Below are positions 4,523 through 11,295 of a stretch of DNA of 11,295 bases, piece by piece. Made by a program: the position numbers and the translations under genes. The notes below the pieces were generated by a model. The model did no database searches and was not told the origin of the DNA. It saw only the letters and a list, made by a program, of their open reading frames with translations. The first letter of the stretch is position 1. Each line of letters opens with the position of its first letter. Source of the DNA: Terriglobia bacterium (GTDB lineage: Bacteria; Acidobacteriota; Terriglobia; UBA7540). The stretch covers positions 1 through 11,295 of the forward strand of contig JASHTR010000146.1 in the NCBI GenBank assembly GCA_030040455.1. The letters run 5' to 3'.

Positions 4523-6877
4523 ATGGCGCAACTCTCTTTTCCAATCGAGCAGATCAAGCATCATTACGCGGTGGTTGTGGTAGGTTCGGGGTACGGCGCG
4601 GCGATTGCCGCTTCGCGCCTCGCGCGCGCGGGCCAGGAAGTTGCCGTGCTCGAGCGCGGCAAGGAATTCCAGCCGGGTGAGTATCCCGGCACGGAGATTG
4701 CAGCCGTCGCGGAAATGCAGGCCTCGACGCCGGACGGCCTGGCAGGCTCGCGGACGGGACTTTACGAATTCAACGTCAATCCAGACATTAACGTTTTCAA
4801 GGGTTGTGGCCTGGGAGGAACATCGCTGGTGAACGCCAATGTCGCCTTGCGGGCCGAGCCCCGAGTGTTCGAGGACTCCCGTTGGCCGAAAGCGCTGAAG
4901 GATGATCTCAAAACGCGCGTTGAAGAGGGCTACCAACGCGCTGAGGAGATGCTGAAGCCGGAGCCGTATCCCGCCTCTGGTTTCCCGACGCTGCCCAAGC
5001 TCCAGGCGCTTGAGCTTTCAGCCAAGAGCATGGGTGCGAAGTTTTATCGCCCGCCCATTAACGTCAACTTCAGCCTGGCTGGCCCGAACCACGTGGGGGT
5101 TGACCAGCGACCCTGCACCTGTTGTGGCGATTGCGTCACGGGTTGCAACTACGGGGCGAAGAACACGCTCATCATGAACTACCTGCCGGACGCCACAAAC
5201 TACGGCGCGGAGATTTATACGCAAGTGGATGTCCGCTGGATCGAACGCAGTGACGGCCGCTGGCTGGTGCATTACGAGGCGCTGGGCGTGGGTCGGGAAG
5301 CCTTCAATGCGCCCGAAATGACGGTGAGCGCTGATATCTTGATTCTGGGCGGGGGCACGCTGGGCTCGACGGAAATCCTGCTGCGCTCGAAAGCTCATGG
5401 GCTGGCACTTTCCGATCACGTGGGCGAGCATTTTACCGGCAATGGAGACGTGCTGGGTTTCGCCTACGACACGGACCACGTGATCAATGGCGTGGGATGG
5501 GGACATCATCATCCCGGGGAGATTCCACCCGTGGGTCCCTGCATCACTGGCGTTATCGACCTGCGCGAGCAGCCGGTGCTCGATGATGGCATGGTGATTG
5601 AAGAAGGTTCGCCGCCCGGCCCGCTGGCAAGCTTCCTGCCGGCAGGGCTCGCCGTGGCGGCCGATCTCGCCGGACGCGAAGTGAAGCCGGGAATTCGCGA
5701 GGAAGTGCGCGAAGAGGAGCGGAAGCTTGCAAGCTGGCTTGAAGGGCCATACCGCGGCGCCGTCCATAATACTCAAACTTTCCTGGTGATGACGCACGAC
5801 AACGGCGCCGGGCGGATGACCCTGGAAAACGATCGTTTGCGCATTCACTGGCCCGGCGTGGGCGACCAGCCGATCTTCGACAAGGTGAATGCGCGCCTGG
5901 ACAACGCTTCCAAAGCGCTTGGTGGCGAATATGTCATCAACCCGTTATGGTCCAAGCTGCTCCACAATAACCTTGTGAGCGTTCATCCGCTGGGCGGGTG
6001 CGTGATGGCGGAGGATGCGGAACGCGGAGTGGTGAACCACAAAGGCCAGGTGTTTTCTTCGGCGGAGGGGCCGAAGGCTTATGACAATCTCTATGTGATG
6101 GATGGCGCTATCGTCCCGTTGCCTCTCGGAGTAAACCCGCTGCTCACCATCTCCGCGCTTGCGGAGAGAGCAGTGGCGCTGGCGGCGAGCGATCGTGGGT
6201 GGAAGATCGATTACAAGCTGCCCTCGCAACCTGCCCACGCGCCCGCCATCCCAAAAGTGGGCATCGAGTTCACGGAGACAATGAGCGGATATTTTTCCAG
6301 CCATGTCAAAGATGATTTCCAGCGCGGCGCCGACCAAGGTAAGGCGGAAAACTCTCCATTCACCTTCACTCTGACGATTGTTTCTGAGGACCTGCAAACG
6401 ATGCTGACGGACCCCCAGCACTCCGCTGAGATGGTAGGGAGCGTTGTGGCTCCGGCGCTCTCATCCCACCCGCTGACAGTGAATGAAGGAAGGTTCAACC
6501 TGTTTGTCGTCGATGAGAGCCAGCCGGCAACGCGCCGCATGTGGTATCGGATGGTCCTCAACGCTGATGAAGGCCGCGCCTATTTTTTCGAGGGTTTCAA
6601 GCTAATTACCGACCGGCCGGTGTTCGACGTTTGGCACGACGCCACAACGCTCTACGTTACCGTCTATGAAGGCTCTGACAACAAGAGTGAGGTGCTCGGC
6701 AAGGGCATCCTGATCATCCGCCCACAGGACTTCTTCCGTCAGTTGACCACCATGCGGGCCACCCACGCCCGAACCCTCGAGCAACGTCTTGAAGCTGAGG
6801 CGCATTTCGGGCGTTTCTTTGTGGGCGTGCTGGCCCAAAAGTACGGCAGAATTTTCAGTTGGCCGGCGGCAACCTGA
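4523..6877 (+). CDS. GMC-family FAD-dependent oxidoreductase, cholesterol-oxidase-like, with C-terminal extension
   Basis: A flavoprotein of 784 residues that probably oxidises an alcohol, possibly a sterol or other bulky hydroxylated lipid. The FAD-binding Rossmann motif is VVVVGSGYGAAIAASRLARA (residues 17-36), with LERGKEF ending the second strand. A Cys-rich motif C198-x2-C201-x2-C204-x3-C208 followed by GAKNTL is typical of the ChoD-like branch and resembles a ferredoxin-type cluster site. The GMC C-terminal signature is present: HPLGGCV (H488 as probable catalytic base) and GVNPLLTISALAERA (N538). Residues about 575-784 form an extra, mostly beta-rich domain beginning FTETMSGYF, which I cannot assign. 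The start is set by ATG at 4523 with AGGAG five bases before it; the frame is open back to 3887 only because it reads the antisense of rnpB. No signal peptide is visible. Substrate is unknown. Confidence 0.9.
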   Translation: MAQLSFPIEQIKHHYAVVVVGSGYGAAIAASRLARAGQEVAVLERGKEFQPGEYPGTEIAAVAEMQASTPDGLAGSRTGLYEFNVNPDINVFKGCGLGGTSLVNANVALRAEPRVFEDSRWPKALKDDLKTRVEEGYQRAEEMLKPEPYPASGFPTLPKLQALELSAKSMGAKFYRPPINVNFSLAGPNHVGVDQRPCTCCGDCVTGCNYGAKNTLIMNYLPDATNYGAEIYTQVDVRWIERSDGRWLVHYEALGVGREAFNAPEMTVSADILILGGGTLGSTEILLRSKAHGLALSDHVGEHFTGNGDVLGFAYDTDHVINGVGWGHHHPGEIPPVGPCITGVIDLREQPVLDDGMVIEEGSPPGPLASFLPAGLAVAADLAGREVKPGIREEVREEERKLASWLEGPYRGAVHNTQTFLVMTHDNGAGRMTLENDRLRIHWPGVGDQPIFDKVNARLDNASKALGGEYVINPLWSKLLHNNLVSVHPLGGCVMAEDAERGVVNHKGQVFSSAEGPKAYDNLYVMDGAIVPLPLGVNPLLTISALAERAVALAASDRGWKIDYKLPSQPAHAPAIPKVGIEFTETMSGYFSSHVKDDFQRGADQGKAENSPFTFTLTIVSEDLQTMLTDPQHSAEMVGSVVAPALSSHPLTVNEGRFNLFVVDESQPATRRMWYRMVLNADEGRAYFFEGFKLITDRPVFDVWHDATTLYVTVYEGSDNKSEVLGKGILIIRPQDFFRQLTTMRATHARTLEQRLEAEAHFGRFFVGVLAQKYGRIFSWPAAT

Positions 6878-6878
6878 A

Positions 6879-6899
6879 GAGGCGATGGACTGTTGCCTC
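6879..6899. terminator. Weak hairpin between convergent genes
   Basis: GAGGCGA (6879-6885) and TTGCCTC (6893-6899) form a 7-pair stem (one G-T) with a 7-base loop, filling the 27-base gap between the converging stops at 6877 and 6905. The position suits a two-way terminator, but there is no T tract on either side. Confidence 0.35.
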
Positions 6900-6904
6900 C
6901 CCGC

Positions 6905-8212
6905 TCAGGCGCTCGAAGTTTGTTTTGGCGGCCACGGAGTCAATCCGGGTTGAGCGACGTAAACAAGATGGTGTCGAAGCGCGCCCTGAGCCATTGCTGT
7001 GAATTCTTCAACCAGCAGGGATTTATTGTCGATATCCCGGTAATCAAGCCGGAGCACTGACTGATCCAAAGTGATTTTCACAAAACCATTTTGGCCGACG
7101 CTCGCGCTATCCGGCAGCATGTGGGAGCGCAGGTCGTAAAACTGAAGGGGGAACCGTGCGCTGGTCGGATGGGCAATCTCCACGGGCATTCCTCCATGCC
7201 CAACGCACCGACCGTAGGCCGTGATTCCACCGTCCATCCTGTATTTGCCATAGAAGGCCTGGCGGTGCTCGTGCCCCCAGATCCAAACCACTTCCTGAGT
7301 TGGGAAGAACTCGAGCAGTTGCCGGGCGGGTTTGGTATAGGCCTGATCGCCAAAGGCCGAAAAATATTGGTGGTGAGAAAGGAGCAGGGTGGCCTTGACG
7401 TTTTCTTTCGGCTTCACGATATTCCTTAGCCACTGAATCAGAGCGCTTTCTAGCCGGCAGTTTCCACCAACGCACGGAATCGCGCTGATTCCTGGGATTT
7501 GGCTCAGGATGGGAATACCAATCGAGTTGTAGCCGGTATCGACCCCAAGAATGCGCCACCATTCCGTCTCGAGACTGAAAAAGCTGGCGACTTGCCCCCC
7601 TTGCGATCCCCGAATCCCCAGTACGGGCAGAAACTTTGTGAAATAAGCTTTCCCGTTCGCATACATTTCATGGTTGCCGTTCAGGGAAAAACTGCCTTGC
7701 GTTCCCAGGGGCCAGGTCACTCCGAGATAAGTTGCAGAAGATTTACCCAGGCAGTTCTCCTCAATTTCAGCTTCGTCTCCCACGTAGTAAACGTCGCCGA
7801 GGTGAATGGTAAAATCCGGCTTCAGGTCCGGGTCCTGTGGCGACATAAGGCCGGCAATAATGTGAGCCTCCTCCGTGCCGGTGCCCCAGTCCCCCGCTAT
7901 CGCAATTTTAATGGGCGCGCCCGGCGTAAGGGGCGAAATGGGATAGACACCCTGGTTTCCGGCAGGATCGTAGAAGGGAAAAGGGAATTTGGGTGTGAAG
8001 ACGAATTTTAGATAGTCGTAGACCCAGGGCCAGAAATTCTGGGGGAGAAACGCCGCCAGCAGGGGAAAGGCCGATGCGTTCGATAATTGAGCGACTTTGC
8101 GATGGAAATGAGACGTGATTGCAAATCGGCCCATCCGCGGCGAATGGTTCAGCTTCGCAAAGTTCTTCGCACTTCGCCGGAACCGGGGCCTGACGCCAGT
8201 ATTAGAAGCCAT
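6905..8212 (-). CDS. Purple-acid-phosphatase-like metallophosphoesterase
   Basis: A calcineurin-fold phosphoesterase of 435 residues using a two-metal centre. The five family motifs appear in order: D108-W-G110 (IAIAGDWG), G139-D-x-x-Y143 (HLGDVYYVGD), GNHE at 179-182, LLLSHH with H280, and GHEH at 313-316. The DxG / GDxxY / GNHE / xxxH / GHxH pattern is that of purple acid phosphatases, consistent with an Fe-Me centre. About 100 residues precede the catalytic domain and include a hydrophobic aromatic stretch (49-80) but no clear signal peptide, so location is uncertain. A start at the internal M27 is possible. The ATG directly abuts the TAA of the maturase gene (8213-8215), so translation is probably coupled. 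Substrate (phosphomonoester, phosphodiester or nucleotide) cannot be told from sequence. Confidence 0.88.
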   Translation of the reverse strand: MASNTGVRPRFRRSAKNFAKLNHSPRMGRFAITSHFHRKVAQLSNASAFPLLAAFLPQNFWPWVYDYLKFVFTPKFPFPFYDPAGNQGVYPISPLTPGAPIKIAIAGDWGTGTEEAHIIAGLMSPQDPDLKPDFTIHLGDVYYVGDEAEIEENCLGKSSATYLGVTWPLGTQGSFSLNGNHEMYANGKAYFTKFLPVLGIRGSQGGQVASFFSLETEWWRILGVDTGYNSIGIPILSQIPGISAIPCVGGNCRLESALIQWLRNIVKPKENVKATLLLSHHQYFSAFGDQAYTKPARQLLEFFPTQEVVWIWGHEHRQAFYGKYRMDGGITAYGRCVGHGGMPVEIAHPTSARFPLQFYDLRSHMLPDSASVGQNGFVKITLDQSVLRLDYRDIDNKSLLVEEFTAMAQGALRHHLVYVAQPGLTPWPPKQTSSA

Positions 8213-9583
8213 TTACGAGTTCCGCCCGCAGCATTTCTTATATTTCAGCCCGCTGCCACACGCACATGGTTCGTTTCGGCCCGTGCGGCCTTTTTCATTG
8301 TCCTTTCCATCGCGGAGCCGGATCCAGTCCATCACGTTGGCAGGCGCCCGCTGGTGGCGAAGCTCGGAAGCCATGAATTGCATGTAAGGGTCAACATGAT
8401 GGAAGAATAACTTGTAGCCCGCGCAGAGGTAGTTCAATCCCTCTTCGCCTTCGGGGGTGCGGATGAAGCGATGCTTGGGGCATTCGCCGTTGCAGGCAAA
8501 GCGAACGTCACACTCCCGGCAATAGCGAGGGAGCGAATCCAGCTTGTCCTGCCCAAACTTCACTTGCTGCGGAGAGAAGACGAGCGATTCGAGCGGGCTT
8601 TCCATGATATTGCCCAGCTTGTTCTCACGGTAGACGAAGTGGTCGCACGAGTAGAGGTCGCCATTGTGCTCCATCGCCATCGCGGCACCGCAAGTCTCGC
8701 GGAAGACGCAGAGACTCGCCGGCAGGCCGCACCACATCTCAAGCGCTACATCGAAGAGCTGCACGAAAACGCGACCCACGTCGTTCAAAACCCATTCGTC
8801 AAAGATACGGCAAAGGAAGCGACCATACTGCAACGGCTCCACGGACCACTCGGAAACGCGCGCTGGCTGCGGCGCGCCCGGCGCAACCAGCGCCAGGTCC
8901 GCCGGGCCGGTTCCTTCCGCCACTCGCTCCACGATGGGAATGAACTGGATGAAGCCGCTGCCCACCTCTTTCAGGAAGCGATAAACCTCGAGCGGGTGCT
9001 GCGAATTGTGTCGCTGGACTACCGTGAGCGTGTTGAATTCCACGCCGTGCTTTTTAAGGGTGTTGAGGCCGCGTATCACGCGCTTGAACGTCGGCTGGCC
9101 GCCTTTATCCACGCGGTAACGGTCGTGCATCGCGGCCGGCCCGTCGATCGAAAGGCCCACCAGAAACCGGTTTTCCGCCAGGAATTCACCCCAGCGGTCG
9201 TCGAGCAGAAAGCCGTTGGTCTGAAACGCATTCTCAATGCGCTTGCCGTTTGCGTATTTCTTCTGGAGCTCCACCACCTTGCGGAAGTAGTCCACCCCGA
9301 GCAAGGTAGGCTCGCCACCCTGCCAGGCAAAGCTGATGACCTCCGCGCTCTGGACTTCGATATACTGCCGGACATAGGATTCCAGCACGTCCTCCGGCAT
9401 TCGCCAGTCCGACTTGCCCGGATACAACTTTTCTTTTTCAAGATAGAAACAGTATTTGCAGTCCAGATTGCAGAGCGGCCCTACCGGCTTGGTCATGATG
9501 TGGAAGGCCGGCAGCCGCTCCTGGCCGCCAAAGCGTACAACGCCCCCGGCGTGGCCGTCCGAAGAGTTAGGCAGGGTTCCCAT
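8213..9583 (-). CDS. Anaerobic sulfatase-maturating enzyme (radical SAM/SPASM) with C-terminal SEC-C motif
   Basis: An O2-independent formylglycine-generating enzyme of 456 residues. It would oxidise the active-site Cys or Ser of sulfatases before export. The radical SAM cluster is C38-x3-C42-x2-C45 in GPLCNLDCKYCFYLEKEKLYP, and the SAM-binding GGEP is at 89-92. The SPASM cysteines match those of characterised anSMEs in spacing: C292, C298, C313 (followed by the catalytic-type D314), C355, C358, C364, C368, C387. Residues 433-453 form a SEC-C zinc motif (C440, C442, C451, C452: NEPCACGSGLKYKKCCG), an extra tail. The ATG at 9583 is supported by the family-conserved FHIMTKP at residues 27-33, which must lie inside the protein; GAGAG lies about 12 bases upstream. 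The sulfatase encoded just upstream is the obvious client. Confidence 0.95.
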   Translation of the reverse strand: MGTLPNSSDGHAGGVVRFGGQERLPAFHIMTKPVGPLCNLDCKYCFYLEKEKLYPGKSDWRMPEDVLESYVRQYIEVQSAEVISFAWQGGEPTLLGVDYFRKVVELQKKYANGKRIENAFQTNGFLLDDRWGEFLAENRFLVGLSIDGPAAMHDRYRVDKGGQPTFKRVIRGLNTLKKHGVEFNTLTVVQRHNSQHPLEVYRFLKEVGSGFIQFIPIVERVAEGTGPADLALVAPGAPQPARVSEWSVEPLQYGRFLCRIFDEWVLNDVGRVFVQLFDVALEMWCGLPASLCVFRETCGAAMAMEHNGDLYSCDHFVYRENKLGNIMESPLESLVFSPQQVKFGQDKLDSLPRYCRECDVRFACNGECPKHRFIRTPEGEEGLNYLCAGYKLFFHHVDPYMQFMASELRHQRAPANVMDWIRLRDGKDNEKGRTGRNEPCACGSGLKYKKCCGRNS

Positions 9584-9711
9584 TTTGCAATGCTCTCTTC
9601 CCTACCCTAACAAATCCACATTCCTTCCACAATCCACACCTCAACCTAAAAAGCAGTGATGAGCAACGCAGCAATGCAGAGGAAATGGCAAAGGCACTTT
9701 CCACGCTAGCA

Positions 9712-9732
9712 CGGACCGGCGGTATCGGTCCG
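9712..9732. other. Hairpin in the sulfatase-maturase spacer
   Basis: CGGACCG (9712-9718) and CGGTCCG (9726-9732) form a perfect 7-pair stem with a 7-base loop, 32 bases past the sulfatase stop. No T run follows on the minus strand, so it is more likely a transcript-stability or attenuation structure than an intrinsic terminator. The rest of the 180-base spacer (9584-9763) shows nothing else I can identify. Confidence 0.4.
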
Positions 9733-9763
9733 CGGCTTTCCCTCGACCCAAACGCCGTGGGGC

Positions 9764-11257
9764 TTAGCCCGGGAGTCCCGCCGGGTTGAAGTCGGATTTC
9801 CGATCTCCGGTTTCCACGCGGAGCTGGTGGAGTCGGCTCATCAGGTGATGGAACAGGTCCGCATAGCGCGGGTCGCCGTGTAAGCTATAGAGCTCGCCAG
9901 GATCGGTCTGAAGGTCGTAAAGCTCGAACTCCTCGGGCGGCTCATAATAATGGATCAGTTTGTAGCGGTCCGTCCGGACGCCGCGATTGGGCTTCACCTG
10001 CTGGTTGCCGGGATACTCGTAATACTCGTAAAGCCAGTCCGCGCGCCACGACGGCGGCTCCGAGCCTTTCAGGAAGGGGACCAGGCTTTTGCCTTGCATC
10101 TCTTTGGGGACCGTGATTCCCGCCAGCTCAAGAATGGTTGGAGCAAGGTCCAGGTCGAGCGCCATTTTTTCAACCACCGTGCCCGCCTGGATGAGCTTCG
10201 GATAGCGGACGAGGAGCGGGACACGGATCGAGGGCTCGTGCATGAAACGCTTGTCATAGAAGCGCCACTCGCCAAGGAAGAACCCATGGTCGGAAGTGAG
10301 GATGATCACCGTATCATCGAGCTTGCCCGTCTTCTCGAGCACCTCGATCAGGCTATGAAAGTTCTGGTCGTTGTTCACCACGCCGGCGTAATGATCCTTC
10401 ACCATTTCTTCAAGCGATCGTGGGTCGTCGTCGCCAAGATATGTGGTCCCAATCTTGTTATCAGCATCGGCGAACGCACGCGGCTTGCCCGGATAGCCTT
10501 TCAGATCGTCATCGAAGGTCGCGGGTTTGGGAATAGGAACGCCGTTATAGAGGTCGAGATTGCGGCGAGAGCGATAAAACGGCGCATGGGGAGCCTGAAA
10601 CATAAAAACGCAACAAAAGGGCTTCTCCCGTTCTTGGGAAAGCCAGGAGACTGCCTTTTCGGTCACAAGGTCGTCCACGTAGCCGTGGTAGACCTGGAGT
10701 TCTCCCACGTGCCCCGCAGTCCCCTCGGCGATCCTCGGATGATAATAGTCCGTTGAAGCGCCATCAAAGCCGAAATAGTAGTCCCAATACCGGTCCGAAA
10801 GCGCTTCCCGAATGTGGGCCTTGCCAAAGCATCCGGTCTCGTAGCCAGCCTCGTGCAGCAAATCGGTGAAGATCGGAAACTGGTGGGGGATAAGGCGATC
10901 CCGGTTATCCAGGCAACCGGTGGTGTGCGAATAGAGTCCCGTCAATATCGTTGCCCGGGAAGGCGAGCACAGCGCGTTGATCACAAAAGTGTTTTTGAAG
11001 TTGATCCCTTCATATCCAAGCCGATCGAGATTCGGAGTGTGGATGATGGGATTGCCGGTAAAGCTGAGCTCATCCGAGCGCAAGCCTTCGCCAATCAACA
11101 GCAGAATATTGGGCCTGGAATTCGCAGTAGCCTGCGGACCTCCGGGGACGGCAGCGCGCGCTTCAGGATGCGCCATCAAGCCCGCAACAGCACCGGCGCC
11201 GATTTTAAGAAATGTCCTGCGAGACTGCCCACCCAGATCGTTTTTGTCATCGCCCAT
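9764..11257 (-). CDS. Tat-exported type I (formylglycine) sulfatase, Cys-type
   Basis: A sulfate-ester hydrolase of 497 residues acting outside the cytoplasm. The N-terminus has a twin-arginine signal, SRRTFLKIGAGAVAGLMA (residues 12-29), with likely cleavage after ARA near 35. The sulfatase signature C97-S-P-S-R101 (ALCSPSRATILTGLYSH) provides the cysteine to be converted to formylglycine. Other active-site matches are K146 and H148 (FGKAHIRE), H224 (QAPHAPF) and D323-H324 (TSDHGFFLGEW). The C-terminal half (FYDKRFMHEPSIRVPLLVRY, GVRTDRYKLIHYY) resembles the N-acetylglucosamine-6-sulfatase-like (S1_11) group, so a sulfated glycan is a reasonable guess. The usual N-terminal metal-binding DD pair is replaced by E-G (NILLLIGEGLRSDEL, residues about 50-64). 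A strong AAGGAGG lies 7 bases before the ATG. The maturase follows 180 bases downstream. Confidence 0.93.
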   Translation of the reverse strand: MGDDKNDLGGQSRRTFLKIGAGAVAGLMAHPEARAAVPGGPQATANSRPNILLLIGEGLRSDELSFTGNPIIHTPNLDRLGYEGINFKNTFVINALCSPSRATILTGLYSHTTGCLDNRDRLIPHQFPIFTDLLHEAGYETGCFGKAHIREALSDRYWDYYFGFDGASTDYYHPRIAEGTAGHVGELQVYHGYVDDLVTEKAVSWLSQEREKPFCCVFMFQAPHAPFYRSRRNLDLYNGVPIPKPATFDDDLKGYPGKPRAFADADNKIGTTYLGDDDPRSLEEMVKDHYAGVVNNDQNFHSLIEVLEKTGKLDDTVIILTSDHGFFLGEWRFYDKRFMHEPSIRVPLLVRYPKLIQAGTVVEKMALDLDLAPTILELAGITVPKEMQGKSLVPFLKGSEPPSWRADWLYEYYEYPGNQQVKPNRGVRTDRYKLIHYYEPPEEFELYDLQTDPGELYSLHGDPRYADLFHHLMSRLHQLRVETGDRKSDFNPAGLPG

Positions 11258-11264
11258 CCGTATT

Positions 11265-11271
11265 CCTCCTT
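11265..11271 (-). promoter_or_regulatory. Strong Shine-Dalgarno of the sulfatase gene
   Basis: The minus strand reads AAGGAGG seven bases before the ATG at 11255-11257, the best ribosome-binding site in the window. It fixes the start so that the twin-arginine signal is complete. No promoter is visible in the remaining bases to the right edge. Confidence 0.75.
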
Positions 11272-11295
11272 GCTTTCTGACCTCTTCACGATGCC

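Noticed and set aside
5018..5848. 276-residue minus-strand open frame
   Set aside because: It is opposite the GMC core domain and is a product of high GC content; no recognisable motif.
8471..9610. 379-residue plus-strand open frame
   Set aside because: It lies wholly over the maturase gene on the other strand, shows no family motifs, and the opposite strand has an unmistakable radical SAM/SPASM protein.
9950..10756. 268-residue plus-strand open frame
   Set aside because: It is antisense to the sulfatase, with no domain or ribosome-binding site worth supporting.

Overview
The window looks like chromosomal DNA of a GC-rich environmental bacterium. Acidobacteriota is my best guess, based on gene content (anaerobic-type sulfatase maturase beside a Tat-exported sulfatase, kdpDE next to kdpFA, a long GMC oxidoreductase) and on the style of the dispersed repeats. 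No rRNA or marker protein settles the phylum.

Layout. (1) Positions 1-3684, minus strand: a potassium-response locus, transcribed kdpD, kdpE, a 27-residue small protein, kdpF, kdpA. kdpA runs off the left edge. kdpD is a short form without the N-terminal KdpD and Usp domains. The 384-base spacer between kdpE and the small protein holds a probable KdpE operator (four direct TAAGGA-type repeats on an 11/11/12-base step), a 70-base array of ten heptamers, an inverted copy of that array and a REP-like palindrome. (2) Positions 3685-4522: a spacer with a second copy of the palindrome, then the RNase P RNA gene (rnpB) on the minus strand. rnpB is long because a 57-base palindromic element sits in its P12 hairpin. 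(3) Positions 4523-6877, plus strand: a 784-residue GMC oxidoreductase of the cholesterol-oxidase-like branch with an unassigned C-terminal domain. It is divergent from rnpB, and the two share a symmetric -10 region and a dyad. (4) Positions 6905-11257, minus strand: a module transcribed as Tat-exported Cys-type sulfatase, anSME-type radical SAM sulfatase maturase with a C-terminal SEC-C motif, and a purple-acid-phosphatase-like metallophosphoesterase.

How the genes work together. KdpD and KdpE would switch on the high-affinity K+ pump genes through the operator just upstream of the small protein. The maturase would convert the active-site cysteine of the sulfatase to formylglycine in the cytoplasm before Tat export of the folded enzyme. 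The phosphatase is directly abutted to the maturase and so probably translationally coupled to it. The GMC oxidoreductase converges on this module and is not obviously part of it.

The most noteworthy signals are the repeat insertion in RNase P RNA, the KdpE operator, the unannotated small protein before kdpF, and the altered metal-site sequence of the sulfatase.
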